NCBI RefSeq assembly: GCF_034931365.1 | Contig: NZ_JAYGII010000001.1 | Location: forward strand, 62,001 to 126,000 | From: Natronospira elongata | GTDB taxonomy: Bacteria; Pseudomonadota; Gammaproteobacteria; Natronospirales; Natronospiraceae | Length of the DNA stretch: 64,000 nucleotides | Direction of reading: 5' to 3' | Part shown: piece after piece, positions 7,842 to 17,001 of the stretch | How positions within the stretch are numbered: position 1 is the stretch's first letter | How the letters are laid out: each line of letters begins with the position of its first letter | Position numbers and translations under genes: made by a program | Notes under the pieces: generated by a model | Databases searched by the model: none | The model's input: only the letters and a program-made list of their open reading frames with translations | What the model was told of the DNA's origin: nothing

Positions 7842-9290
7842 ATGAAAATCAAACGCTTTGTGGCACCAGACATGCGCTCCGCCATTCGCCAGGTGCGCGA
7901 GGACCAGGGGCCCGATGCGGTAATCCTGTCCAACCGCAGCATCAATGGTGGCGTGGAGATCATTGCGGCTGTTGATTATGACGAGGCTCTGGTCAGTCAG
8001 GCTCTGGGCCGGTCGTCTGCCGGCAGCCGCAGCGGCAAGCCCGCCGAGCGTCGGAAACCCGACATCGAAACCCGTGCCCGCCTGGCAGCCGCCGCCTACG
8101 ACGACGGTGCACCCCCGGTGAGTGAGGAGGAAGACGAGCGGGAGTGGCTGGGTGGTTTTGACGAGGCCCTGGAGGCAGCGATTGGGAGTAGCCCAGAGCA
8201 ATCAGCTGAACCACAGGCGAGGCCGCGCCCGCGGACTGCGGAGCGCCCCCCCGCGGAGACTCCGTCCTATCAGGTCGATAGCAAATTGGAAGGCTTTGAA
8301 GAAGATCGCCTGCCATCGCCGGAGTCGGCCCGAATTGTTTGGTCACAGGAGCCCAACCTGATGGAGGTGCGGCGCGAACTGTCCAGCGTCCGCAACATGC
8401 TGGAAAGCCAGTTCTCCAGTCTCGCCTGGGACCGACTGGCCCGTGAGCGCCCGCTGAAGGCGAGCATCCTGCGTGAACTCAGTAGCATGGGCATCGAACC
8501 CGACCTGGCGCGGGATATCCTGCGCGATATGCCCGTCACCGAAGACCCCCAGCAGGCCTGGCGTCTGCCGTTGGGCATGCTCGCCCGGCGGATTCCGGTG
8601 GGGGAAGACCGGATTCTGGAGAAGGGCGGCCGAATTGCCCTGGTGGGCCCCACCGGGGTTGGCAAGACCACCACGATCGCCAAGCTGGCCGCGCGCTTTG
8701 CCCTTCGCCATGGCAAGCGGCATGTGGCCCTGATCACCACGGATCACTATCGGGTGGGTGGTCAGGAGCAGCTCCATAGTTACGGTCGTATACTTGGAGT
8801 GCCCGTCTATTCCATTAGCAGCGCCGAGGAATTGCGCGAGACCCTGCTGGAGCTGGAGAATAAGCGCTTGGTGCTGGTGGATTCCGCGGGAATGAGCCAG
8901 CGAGACAGTCGGATCCCGGTGCAGCTGGACATGCTGCGTCAGGTGGAGGGTCTGCGGTTGTCGGTGAATCTGGTGCTGTCCGCCGGCAGCCCGGCGCCGA
9001 CTCTGGAGGAAACGGTGCGCGCCTATTCCTCGGTGGGCCTGGACGGTTTGATGCTCACCAAGCTGGATGAAGCAACCGGTCTGGGCGGGGCCCTGTCGGT
9101 GGCAGTTAGACATAATCTGCCCATTGGCTATATCACTGATGGGCAGCGGGTACCGGAAGATATCCAGCCCGCTCGCAGTCACCGCCTGGTGAGTCGGGCG
9201 GTGCAGCTGCAACGGCATTGGCCGGGGCAGGTTGACGAGACCGAACTGGCGGCCCGATTCGGTGGGGTGGCCGCCGACTCTATAGCGTGA
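7842..9290 (+). CDS. flhF: flagellar placement GTPase FlhF
   Basis: FlhF is an SRP-type GTPase that sets the site and number of polar flagella. The N-terminal B domain (MKIKRFVAPDMRSAIRQVRED) is followed by a disordered acidic/Pro-rich region (about 75-155). The NG domain has a P-loop GPTGVGKTTTIAK near residue 269, then DHYRVGGQEQL, LVDSAGM and LTKLDEATGLGG. The length of 482 fits the family. It sits next to its regulator flhG, as in Pseudomonas and Vibrio, and implies polar flagellation. A 92-base gap separates it from flhA. Confidence 0.96.
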   Translation: MKIKRFVAPDMRSAIRQVREDQGPDAVILSNRSINGGVEIIAAVDYDEALVSQALGRSSAGSRSGKPAERRKPDIETRARLAAAAYDDGAPPVSEEEDEREWLGGFDEALEAAIGSSPEQSAEPQARPRPRTAERPPAETPSYQVDSKLEGFEEDRLPSPESARIVWSQEPNLMEVRRELSSVRNMLESQFSSLAWDRLARERPLKASILRELSSMGIEPDLARDILRDMPVTEDPQQAWRLPLGMLARRIPVGEDRILEKGGRIALVGPTGVGKTTTIAKLAARFALRHGKRHVALITTDHYRVGGQEQLHSYGRILGVPVYSISSAEELRETLLELENKRLVLVDSAGMSQRDSRIPVQLDMLRQVEGLRLSVNLVLSAGSPAPTLEETVRAYSSVGLDGLMLTKLDEATGLGGALSVAVRHNLPIGYITDGQRVPEDIQPARSHRLVSRAVQLQRHWPGQVDETELAARFGGVAADSIA

Positions 9291-9303
9291 CAGGAGTGCT
9301 TTG

Positions 9304-10179
9304 ATGGATCAGGCAGCGGGACTGCGACGTATGGCCAACCCCAAGCCGGTGCAGGTGATTGCGGTCACTTCCGGCAAGGGTGGGGTGGGAAAGACCAATA
9401 TTTCCGTGAATCTGGCCACTGCCATTGGTATGAGCGGGAAGCGGGTGCTGCTCTTTGATGCTGACCTGGGGCTGGCCAATGTGGATGTGGTGCTCGGCCT
9501 GCAGCCAAAGCTGAATCTGTCCCATGTCATTGACGGGCAGTGTGAGCTGTCGGAGATATTGCTTGATGGCCCGGCCGGCATGAAAATCGTTCCTGCCTCG
9601 TCCGGAACCAAGCGCATGGCGGAGCTGACCCCAGCCGAGAATGCCGGTTTGATCCGGGCTTTCAGCGAATTGGGCGAAGATCTGGACGTGATGATTGTGG
9701 ACACCGCGGCGGGCATCGCCGATGGGGTGGTGAGCTTCACCCAGGCTGCCCAGCATGTGATTCTCGTGGTATGCGACGAGCCGGCGTCCATCACCGACGC
9801 CTATGCCATGATCAAGGTATTGTCACGGGAACACGGTATCCGCCATTTCCGCGTTCTGGCTAATATGGCCCAAACGGCGCATCATGGGCGTACGCTCTTT
9901 GGCAAGATTGCCAAGGTGGCCGAACGCTTCCTGGACGTGAATCTGGAATACATGGGCGCGGTGCCTTTCGATGAACAGCTGCGCAAGGCAGTGCAGAAGC
10001 AGAATGCGGTGGTGGAAAGTTTTCCCCGTAGCCGCGCTGCCCTGGCATTTCGCAATCTGGCCGAAGAGGTCGGACGCTGGCCCTTGCCGGAAGGGCCCCG
10101 TGGAAATCTGGAATTCTTTGTCGAGCGCCTGCTGGGTGGCGAAGCTGATACGGGCACGGGAGGTGGACGAATCGCATGA
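9304..10179 (+). CDS. flhG: flagellar number regulator FlhG (FleN), MinD-type ATPase
   Basis: FlhG is a ParA/MinD-like ATPase that limits flagellar number and stimulates FlhF. A TTG at 9301 is in frame, but ATG 9304 sits seven bases after an AGGAG site. It also places the FlhF-activating motif DQAxxLR (here DQAAGLR) at residues 2-8, which fixes the start. The deviant Walker A KGGVGKT is at residues 25-31, followed by LLFDADLGLANVDVVLGL. It overlaps fliA by four bases. Confidence 0.96.
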   Translation: MDQAAGLRRMANPKPVQVIAVTSGKGGVGKTNISVNLATAIGMSGKRVLLFDADLGLANVDVVLGLQPKLNLSHVIDGQCELSEILLDGPAGMKIVPASSGTKRMAELTPAENAGLIRAFSELGEDLDVMIVDTAAGIADGVVSFTQAAQHVILVVCDEPASITDAYAMIKVLSREHGIRHFRVLANMAQTAHHGRTLFGKIAKVAERFLDVNLEYMGAVPFDEQLRKAVQKQNAVVESFPRSRAALAFRNLAEEVGRWPLPEGPRGNLEFFVERLLGGEADTGTGGGRIA

Positions 10180-10904
10180 TGGATGCCTCCTCACGTTATG
10201 AACAGGTTCGTGCCTCGGAGCCGGATGATCTGGTCCTCCGTCACGCCGGCCTGGTCAAACGTATCGCCTATCACTTGGCGGCTCGCTTGCCGTCCAGTGT
10301 TGACGTGGAGGATCTGATCCAGGCAGGGATGATCGGCTTGCTGGAGGCCGGGCGACAATACAGCGATCAGCATGGTGCCACCTTCGAGACCTATGCCGGA
10401 ATCCGCATCCGCGGTGCCATGCTTGATGAGATTCGCAAATCGGATTGGACACCCCGTTCGGTGCATCGAGCCTACCGGGAAATCAGCGAGAAGATTCGGG
10501 AGATTGAGCACCGCACCGGACGTGATGCTCGTGACGTTGAGGTCGCCGAAGCGGCGGGGATGAGCCTGTCTGATTATCATCGGGTGATGCAGGACGCGGT
10601 CAGTTGTCGACTTTTCAGTCTGGATGAGCTTCAGCCGGATTCACCCGATGGCAGCCTGGGGAGTACCACCAAGGCAGATGATCCCGGGGCCCGGGCCGAG
10701 TCTGAAGGTTTCCGCCGAGCTCTCGCTGAGACGGTTGCCGGATTGCCGGAGAAGGAACGATTGGTCATGTCCCTGTATTATGAGCAGGAGCTTAACCTGC
10801 GGGAGATTGGTGAGGTCCTGGGGGTGACCGAGTCACGAGTTTGCCAGATTCATGGCCAGGCGCTGACTAGAACTCGGTCTAGAATGGATGAATGGCTGCA
10901 ATAG
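10176..10904 (+). CDS. fliA: flagellar sigma factor FliA (sigma-28)
   Basis: FliA directs late flagellar and chemotaxis promoters. The 242-residue protein has the sigma-70 region 2 (VDVEDLIQAGMIGLLEAGRQ, then the -10-recognition helix around GATFETYAGIRIRGAMLDEI), region 3 and region 4 (LPEKERLVMSLYYEQELNLR and a C-terminal helix-turn-helix VTESRVCQIHGQA). The start ATG overlaps the flhG stop; a second ATG follows immediately. Confidence 0.96.
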   Translation: MMDASSRYEQVRASEPDDLVLRHAGLVKRIAYHLAARLPSSVDVEDLIQAGMIGLLEAGRQYSDQHGATFETYAGIRIRGAMLDEIRKSDWTPRSVHRAYREISEKIREIEHRTGRDARDVEVAEAAGMSLSDYHRVMQDAVSCRLFSLDELQPDSPDGSLGSTTKADDPGARAESEGFRRALAETVAGLPEKERLVMSLYYEQELNLREIGEVLGVTESRVCQIHGQALTRTRSRMDEWLQ

Positions 10905-10959
10905 CAGCACTGTTAATGGTTTTGACGAAAGTTTACGGAAACGCGCGCGGGAGGTTGGC

Positions 10960-11346
10960 TTGGACAAGAACATGAAGATTCTGGTGGTGGATGATTTTTC
11001 CACCATGCGGCGAATCATCAAGAATTTGCTTCGAGACCTGGGCTTCAACAATACCCAGGAGGCCGATGATGGCAAAACCGCCCTGCCCATGCTGCGCAAC
11101 GGCGACTTTGACTTCGTGATCACGGACTGGAACATGCCGGGCATGACCGGACTTGAGTTGCTGAAAGAGATCCGGGGTGATGAGAAGTTGAAGTCCATGC
11201 CGGTGCTGATGGTCACGGCCGAAGCCAAACGGGACCAGATCGTTGAAGCGGCCCAGGCCGGTGTCAATGGCTACATTATCAAGCCCTTCACGGCAGCCAC
11301 CTTGAAGGAAAAGACGGAGAAGATCTTCGAGCGCCTGGAAGGCTGA
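10960..11346 (+). CDS. cheY: chemotaxis response regulator CheY
   Basis: CheY is the single-domain receiver that, when phosphorylated by CheA, binds FliM. TTG 10960 is chosen as start because it lies five bases after GGGAGG and gives the family N terminus MDKNMKILVVDDFSTMRR; ATG 10972 is the alternative. Acidic pocket residues D11/D12, phospho-acceptor D56 (ITDWNMPG), the Thr of VTAEAK and the Lys of IIKPF are all present. At 128 residues it is the size of E. coli CheY. Confidence 0.95.
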   Translation: MDKNMKILVVDDFSTMRRIIKNLLRDLGFNNTQEADDGKTALPMLRNGDFDFVITDWNMPGMTGLELLKEIRGDEKLKSMPVLMVTAEAKRDQIVEAAQAGVNGYIIKPFTAATLKEKTEKIFERLEG

Positions 11347-11391
11347 CGGAATTCAGACTGTCGCCAGCAATGGTTTGCCGAAGGGGAAAAT

Positions 11392-12159
11392 ATGGCTTTC
11401 GACGATGATAAACGGTCCAGCGAATACAAGGAGCGTCTGCACTCCATGCTTCAAGCTTTGGAGGCGGGTGACGAAACGGTATTCAATCGGGAACTGGACG
11501 AGTTGACCCATATCCGCGAGAAGGAACTGTTCGTGGAGGTGGGCAAGCTGACCCGTGAACTGCACGATGCCTTGAAGAGTTTTCGCCTGGATTTCCGTCT
11601 TGCAGAGTTGGCCGAGAAGGAGATGCCTGATGCCCGTGACCGCCTGAATTATGTGGTGGAAATGACCGAGAAGGCGGCTCATACCACACTTGAGACGGTG
11701 GAGCGACTGCTGCCCGAGGCAGAGACCCTGGGTAGTGGGGCCCAGACCCTGTCGGCCGATTGGCAGCGCTTCATGAGGCGGGAGATGGATGCGGATCAGT
11801 TTCGTGAACTGGCCCACCGGCTCCAGCCCTTCCTGACAGCCACGGGGGAGCGGGCCGAGTCCCTTCGCGGCGGCCTGACCGAGATTCTGATGGCCCAGGA
11901 ATACCAGGATATTACCGGCCAGATCATCAGTCGCGTGATCACTTTGGTGCAGGAGCTGGAAGAGGGCATGGTGGACCTGCTCAAAATGGCCGGTGGCGCG
12001 CAGCTCAAGTCCGAGGGCGATGCGGCCGTTAAGGATAAGGACAAGGCAAAACGGGATGACCAGAAGGGGCACGGACCTGCCATGCCTGATGCCAAGGGTG
12101 GCGACGTGGCTCAGGGGCAGGACGAAGTGGATGACCTTCTGTCCAGCCTGGGATTCTGA
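11392..12159 (+). CDS. cheZ: CheY-P phosphatase CheZ
   Basis: CheZ dephosphorylates CheY-P. This 255-residue protein forms a long helical hairpin and carries the catalytic segment AQEYQDITGQ. D173 and Q177 have the same four-residue spacing as the E. coli pair D143/Q147. After a Lys/Asp-rich flexible linker (about 205-240) the C terminus ends EVDDLLSSLGF, the CheY-docking helix. It lies between cheY and cheA in the usual order. Confidence 0.95.
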   Translation: MAFDDDKRSSEYKERLHSMLQALEAGDETVFNRELDELTHIREKELFVEVGKLTRELHDALKSFRLDFRLAELAEKEMPDARDRLNYVVEMTEKAAHTTLETVERLLPEAETLGSGAQTLSADWQRFMRREMDADQFRELAHRLQPFLTATGERAESLRGGLTEILMAQEYQDITGQIISRVITLVQELEEGMVDLLKMAGGAQLKSEGDAAVKDKDKAKRDDQKGHGPAMPDAKGGDVAQGQDEVDDLLSSLGF

Positions 12160-12240
12160 ACGCTCGGCTGGCCGGTGGGACCACCCGGGTGGCCACCGGG
12201 GAAAAGGACCATTGAGGCATGTTGACGAGCGGAGAGATGC

Positions 12241-14463
12241 ATGAGCTTTGACGGCGACCAGGAATTGCTGGCCGATTTTCTGGTGGAGGCCGGTGAGATC
12301 CTGGAGGAGCTGGGTGAGCAGTTGGTCGAGCTGGAACAGCGTCCTGACGACCGTGACATGCTCAACACCATCTTCCGGGGCTTTCATACCATCAAGGGCG
12401 GGGCCAGTTTTCTCGGCCTGCGGGAGATGGTGGACCTCTGCCACAGTGCCGAGGACGTCTTCGATGTGCTTCGGGAAGGGAAGATCGCCGTATCCCAGGC
12501 CTTGATGGACGACGCCCTCAGCGCTCTTGACTGGCTGCAGACCATGTTTGGTGAGTTGCGCGAGGGGCAAGCCCTGTCCCGCCCACCCCAAGCTCTCATC
12601 GACTCCCTTCGTGCCCAGATTGACGGGGGTGTGGGCGATCCCCAGCAGGCTGCGCCGGCGTCGGGCGGCGGAGGGGCAGTGGTTAATGACGGTCAGAAGG
12701 CGCACCGCGACCCCACCGACGAGGAATTCGAGGCCATGCTGGCAGCCGGAGAGACGCCTTCCGACGAGGTTCGGGCTCCGTCGGATCCGGGCCCTGCAGG
12801 TGATGAGATTTCCGAGGATGAGTTCGACAGCCTGCTCGATGAACTGCATGGCCCGGGCAAGGCGCCGAAGCCTGCTTCGGGGTCAGATCAATCCGGTTCC
12901 GATGAGATTGACGAAGACGAGTTTGAATCCTTGCTGGATGAACTGCACGGCAGTGGCGCGCCTCCAGGCGGTGGAGGCAAGGCCGACAAACCCAAGGAAG
13001 GCGACACCCAGCCGGCGGAAGGCGGTGACGATTTCATCAGTGATGACGAGTTCGAGTCGCTGATGGACCAGCTCCATGGGCCCGGGGGCGCCCCTGGCGA
13101 AGGGGCTCGAGAGGACGCCGGCAAGCCGGAGCCTCGCAAGCCCGCCCCGGCTGGCAATGCCGACACTCGGGAGGTCCCACCGTCCGAGAGTGCCGCCTCG
13201 ACCCCGAGTCAAAAGGAGGTCAAGAAGCCCGAGACGCGGGCGCCGGCCAAACCGGCCAGTCCGGCGGCCGCGGCCATGTCGGCGGAAACCACTGTGCGGG
13301 TGGATACCAGCCGGCTGGATTCGATCATGAATCTGGTCGGCGAGCTGGTCCTGATTCGAAACCGGCTGGTGACCCTGGGCGGAAATACGGCCCAGGACGA
13401 GGCGACGGCTACCGCTGTTGGCGAACTGGACCTGGTTACCTCCGATCTTCAGGGCGCGGTCATGCAAACGCGGATGCAGCCGGTTAAGAAGGTATTCTCC
13501 CGCTTCCCTCGCGTGGCAAGGGATCTGGCTCGGAATCTCGAGAAAAAGGTTCAACTGGAGCTCAGAGGCGAGGAGACGGACCTGGACAAGAACCTGGTGG
13601 AGGCCCTTGCCGACCCCCTGGTTCATCTGGTTCGCAATGCCGTCGATCACGGTATTGAGTCACCGGAGGTGCGGCGTCATGCGGGCAAGCCCGAGGCGGG
13701 CACCGTACTGCTGTCCGCCGAGCAGGAGGGAGACCAGGTTCTGCTGACCATCAAGGATGACGGGGGCGGCATGGATCCGGAAGTCCTTCGTCGAAAGGCC
13801 CTGGACAAGGGCGTGATCGACGAGGATGAAGCGGAGCGCCTGAGCGACAAAGAGGCGTATAACCTGATTTTCCGTCCGGGCTTCAGCACCAAGGAGCAGA
13901 TTTCCGATGTCTCCGGTCGTGGCGTCGGCATGGATGTGGTCAAGACCCGGATTTCCCAGCTCAACGGCACTATTGAGATCGATTCGGCCAAGGGGCGTGG
14001 GTCTGAAATCCAGATTCGTGTACCCCTGACACTGGCAATCCTGCCCACCTTGATGGTGACCCTGAATGCTTCCATCTTTGCCCTGCCGCTGTCCAATATC
14101 CGGGAAGTCATCTATTTGGAAGACGAAGCCGCTCATCGGGTGGATGGACGGCGGGTAATTCGTGTGAGAAACCGGACGCTGCCACTTGTCTACCTACAAC
14201 AGTGGCTGACCGGCGAGATGCCAAGCGAGATCGGTCAGCAAAGCCAGGTTGTGATCGTGGAAGTCGCCGGTCAGCAGATGGGGCTGGTGGTGGACGACGT
14301 GCTGGGTCGAGAGGAGGTCGTGATCAAACCGCTGGGAGCCTATCTTCGCGGCATGTCAGGTTATGCCGGCGCAACCATCACCGGTGATGGGCGTATTGCG
14401 CTGATTCTTGACGTCCCGATTCTGGTTAAATCCTATGGCAGTGAAAGACGCAAGGCGTCATGA
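12241..14463 (+). CDS. cheA: chemotaxis histidine kinase CheA
   Basis: CheA phosphorylates CheY and CheB. P1 (residues 1-105) has the phospho-acceptor H49 in FRGFHTIKGGASF. Residues about 150-345 are a low-complexity acidic/Pro/Gly linker with three good and one degenerate copy of an EFxxLLDELHG-like motif, where a folded P2 domain would be expected. P3 starts near residue 346 (TTVRVDTSRLDSIMNLVGEL). P4 has the N box HLVRNAVDHGIE, DDGGGMD and GRGVGMDVV. P5 is the CheW-like end (about 595-735). The 740-residue length is within range. Confidence 0.95.
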   Translation: MSFDGDQELLADFLVEAGEILEELGEQLVELEQRPDDRDMLNTIFRGFHTIKGGASFLGLREMVDLCHSAEDVFDVLREGKIAVSQALMDDALSALDWLQTMFGELREGQALSRPPQALIDSLRAQIDGGVGDPQQAAPASGGGGAVVNDGQKAHRDPTDEEFEAMLAAGETPSDEVRAPSDPGPAGDEISEDEFDSLLDELHGPGKAPKPASGSDQSGSDEIDEDEFESLLDELHGSGAPPGGGGKADKPKEGDTQPAEGGDDFISDDEFESLMDQLHGPGGAPGEGAREDAGKPEPRKPAPAGNADTREVPPSESAASTPSQKEVKKPETRAPAKPASPAAAAMSAETTVRVDTSRLDSIMNLVGELVLIRNRLVTLGGNTAQDEATATAVGELDLVTSDLQGAVMQTRMQPVKKVFSRFPRVARDLARNLEKKVQLELRGEETDLDKNLVEALADPLVHLVRNAVDHGIESPEVRRHAGKPEAGTVLLSAEQEGDQVLLTIKDDGGGMDPEVLRRKALDKGVIDEDEAERLSDKEAYNLIFRPGFSTKEQISDVSGRGVGMDVVKTRISQLNGTIEIDSAKGRGSEIQIRVPLTLAILPTLMVTLNASIFALPLSNIREVIYLEDEAAHRVDGRRVIRVRNRTLPLVYLQQWLTGEMPSEIGQQSQVVIVEVAGQQMGLVVDDVLGREEVVIKPLGAYLRGMSGYAGATITGDGRIALILDVPILVKSYGSERRKAS
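12709..13080 (+). repeat. in-frame repeats encoding CheY-docking-like peptides in CheA
   Basis: Within cheA, residues 188-204, 221-237 and 263-280 are imperfect copies of D-E-(I/F)-x-E-D-E-F-[DE]-S-L-[LM]-D-[EQ]-L-H-G, encoded at 12802-12852, 12901-12951 and 13027-13080. A degenerate fourth copy (DPTDEEFEAMLAAGE) covers residues 157-171. The copies are separated by Gly/Pro/Lys-rich spacers. They resemble the FliM N-terminal EEIDALMHG and the CheZ C-terminal EVDDLLSSLGF of the same locus. Confidence 0.8.
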
Positions 14464-14481
14464 GCGTGAGGTCTGACTGAC

Positions 14482-15225
14482 ATGGATATCCTCACATTAT
14501 TGGGCATCATTTTTGGAGCCATCGCCGTTTTCGGTGGCGTGATTGCCAAAGGGTCCGAGGTAGCGGCTCTCTGGAACGCGGCAGCTTTCGTGATTGTCAT
14601 CATCGGTACCTTCGGGGCAATGATGCTGCAGACCCCAATGCGAGGTCTGATGAGAGCGGTGAAGATCTTTGGGTGGCTGTTCAAGCCGCCGACCGAAGAC
14701 CGACAGGCGCTGATTCAGAAGATCGTTGACTGGAGTCAGGTTGCCCGCAAGGAGGGCCTGCTCGGTCTTGAAGCGGTTGTGGAGGAGGAAAAGGACGAAT
14801 TCACCAAAAAAGGCCTTCAGTTGCTGGTTGACGGCGGTGAGCCGGATGTTATCCGCAATATTCTGGAGGTGGATCTGGACGCCACCGAGGAATATGACAA
14901 ACAGGGCGTCAAGGTTTACGAAAACCTGGGCATCTATGCGCCTACCCTGGGTATTGTGGGGGCCGTGATGGGCCTGATGGCGGTGATGCAGAATCTGGCC
15001 GAGCCGGACAAACTGGGCCCCGGGATTGCGGCAGCTTTTGTGGCGACCATCTACGGCATTGGCTCTGCCAACCTGCTGTTTCTACCCATGGCGGGCAAGC
15101 TGGATCGGGCCATCAAGGACCAGACCCAGACTCGGGAAATGTTCATCGACGGCCTGATCTCCATTGCGGAAGGGGAAAACCCCAGAAACATCGAGACCAA
15201 GCTACAAGGTTATCTAAATGGCTGA
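14482..15225 (+). CDS. motC: flagellar stator protein MotC (MotA/PomA family)
   Basis: This is the four-helix stator subunit that forms the ion channel with the next gene product. Its 247 residues have membrane segments near 1-22, 30-50, 150-172 and 184-206, and the family signature TLGIVGAVMGLMAVMQNL before the third and fourth helices. Its place after cheA matches the motCD pair of pseudomonads rather than E. coli motAB. Whether it conducts protons or sodium cannot be told with confidence here. Confidence 0.9.
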   Translation: MDILTLLGIIFGAIAVFGGVIAKGSEVAALWNAAAFVIVIIGTFGAMMLQTPMRGLMRAVKIFGWLFKPPTEDRQALIQKIVDWSQVARKEGLLGLEAVVEEEKDEFTKKGLQLLVDGGEPDVIRNILEVDLDATEEYDKQGVKVYENLGIYAPTLGIVGAVMGLMAVMQNLAEPDKLGPGIAAAFVATIYGIGSANLLFLPMAGKLDRAIKDQTQTREMFIDGLISIAEGENPRNIETKLQGYLNG

Positions 15226-15283
15226 CCGAATTCATCAGCCAGGCGTCACACCCCACCCCTGAGGTGGGAGGCAGGTTGTCATC

Positions 15284-16207
15284 ATGGCGCGAAAAAAGAA
15301 AGAAGAGGAACACATCAACCATGAAGCATGGGCCATTCCCTATGCTGACATGCTGGTGTTGTTGCTCGCCTTTTTCGTGGTGATGTATTCCATCTCATCG
15401 GTGAATGAAGGCAAGTACCGGGTGTTGTCGTCTTCCTTGCAGGCGGCTTTCCGTGGTGAGCCCATGCGTATTCAGCCGGTCAGTTTTGGCGAGCGTGAGC
15501 GGGGTACGGCTGATGCGGTCGTAGACCTGGATGTCATGATGGACGATCCGGGCATGGTTCATTGGGAGGACGAGGGTATTTTCCTCCCAAGTGGCATGGA
15601 TGATGGTTTCCCAGCGGCCAGCGAAAGCATGCGCGAAGGACTGGAGCAGATCGCCGACGAAATGCGTGATGCCATGTCTGCCCTGATTGACGAGGATTTG
15701 GTAGAGATCCGTGGATCGGAGTTCTATATCGAAATCGAGATCAAGGCCGATATTCTCTTCCCCAGCGGGGTGGCGGAATTGTCGCCATCGGCACGTCCCA
15801 TACTTGGCCAGGTTGCCGAGGTTCTTGAGCCTTTCCCCAATCCCATACAGGTGGAAGGCCATACGGACAATGTGCCGATTGACACCGAGCGCTTCCCGTC
15901 CAACTGGGAATTGTCGGCGGGTCGGGCGGCCAGTGTGGTGCATCTTTTTCGGGACCAGGGGATCGAGCCCATGCGGCTCGCGGTGGTTGGACTGGGGGAA
16001 CATCGGCCCATTGCGAGTAATGAGACGGCGGAAGGACGAAACCGTAACCGTCGGGTGGTATTGACTGTTCTGGCCGATCCCCGATTTCAGCAACGCTGGT
16101 TCGTAGAGGATGGCGCAGAAGGTGAAGCCGCCGGATTCGATGATTTGGGTGAGGAACTCCAACTGTTTGAAGATGATGGCGATGTGGCGGCCGAGGGAGA
16201 GGACTGA
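15284..16207 (+). CDS. motD: flagellar stator protein MotD (MotB family)
   Basis: MotD is the peptidoglycan-anchored stator partner. The single membrane helix (about 17-40) contains the ion-carrying Asp at D22 (PYADMLVLLLAFFVVMYS). After a plug/linker region comes the OmpA-type peptidoglycan-binding domain (about 150-270), with VEGHTDNVPIDTERFPSNWE, LSAGRAASVV and NRNRRVVL. The C-terminal 30 residues are acidic. Its TGA shares a base with the ATG of parC. Confidence 0.92.
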   Translation: MARKKKEEEHINHEAWAIPYADMLVLLLAFFVVMYSISSVNEGKYRVLSSSLQAAFRGEPMRIQPVSFGERERGTADAVVDLDVMMDDPGMVHWEDEGIFLPSGMDDGFPAASESMREGLEQIADEMRDAMSALIDEDLVEIRGSEFYIEIEIKADILFPSGVAELSPSARPILGQVAEVLEPFPNPIQVEGHTDNVPIDTERFPSNWELSAGRAASVVHLFRDQGIEPMRLAVVGLGEHRPIASNETAEGRNRNRRVVLTVLADPRFQQRWFVEDGAEGEAAGFDDLGEELQLFEDDGDVAAEGED

Positions 16208-17001
16208 TGTCCATCTGGGCAGTAGCCAATCAGAAGGGTGGGGTAGGCAAGACCACCACGGTGATCAGTCTGGCGGGGTCATTGCGCCGGCGTGATCGCC
16301 GTGTTCTGGTGATTGACCTGGATCCCCATGCCTCTCTGACAAGCTATCTAGGCCTGGATCCCGAGAGTACCGATGACGGTGTGTTTGCCCTCTTTCAACA
16401 TGCTGCCGGTGAACAGGCGGCGGGTCCCGGACGGATCCGTTCGGCGGGTGAGGACGGTATCGACATACTGCCGGCCAGTCCTTCCCTTGCGGTACTTGAT
16501 CGTAAACTGGGTACTCGGCAAGGCATGGGGGTGATCCTGCGTCGAGGTCTTCGCACCCTGGCCGCGGATTATGATCATGTACTGCTGGACTGTCCGCCCA
16601 TGTTGGGCATCCTGATGGTCAATGCCCTGGCAGCTTGTGATCGCTTGGTTATCCCGGTTCAGACGGAGTTTCTAGCCCTGAACGGGCTGCGCCGCATGTT
16701 GCGCACCCTGGAAATGATCGGGCGCTCACGGGGGCAGGTGCCCGATTACCTGATTGTACCTACCCAGTTTGATCGTCGGACCCGCGCATCAGCACAGAGC
16801 TTGTATACCCTGCGGCACGAGTTTGACCCGCATGTCTGGGCCCAGTACGTTCCGGTGGATACTCGCTTTCGTGAGGCCAGTCAGCTGGGGCGCCCCTTGA
16901 CCACGCTGGAGCCCGCTTCACGCGGCGCCCAGGCCTATGATGCGCTCTGTCGTCAGCTGTTGGAGATGGAACAGACGCCGGCAAGGGGGATGGCATCATG
17001 A
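16207..17001 (+). CDS. parC: ParA-type ATPase for polar chemoarray positioning (ParC)
   Basis: This 264-residue ParA/Soj-family ATPase has the deviant Walker A KGGVGKTTT (residues 10-18), the LVIDLDPHASLTSYLGL switch region and Walker B LLDCPPMLG. In Vibrio the homologous gene between motility/che genes encodes ParC, which tethers chemosensory arrays to the old pole through ParP. The synteny here (ATPase, then a CheW-domain protein, then cheW, then DUF2802) supports the same role. A plasmid-type partition role is unlikely because no ParB is present. Confidence 0.85.
   Translation: MSIWAVANQKGGVGKTTTVISLAGSLRRRDRRVLVIDLDPHASLTSYLGLDPESTDDGVFALFQHAAGEQAAGPGRIRSAGEDGIDILPASPSLAVLDRKLGTRQGMGVILRRGLRTLAADYDHVLLDCPPMLGILMVNALAACDRLVIPVQTEFLALNGLRRMLRTLEMIGRSRGQVPDYLIVPTQFDRRTRASAQSLYTLRHEFDPHVWAQYVPVDTRFREASQLGRPLTTLEPASRGAQAYDALCRQLLEMEQTPARGMAS

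Noticed and set aside
11353..12849. 498-codon minus-strand reading frame opposite cheZ and cheA
   Set aside because: It is antisense to well-conserved genes in a GC-rich genome, and has no recognisable domain.
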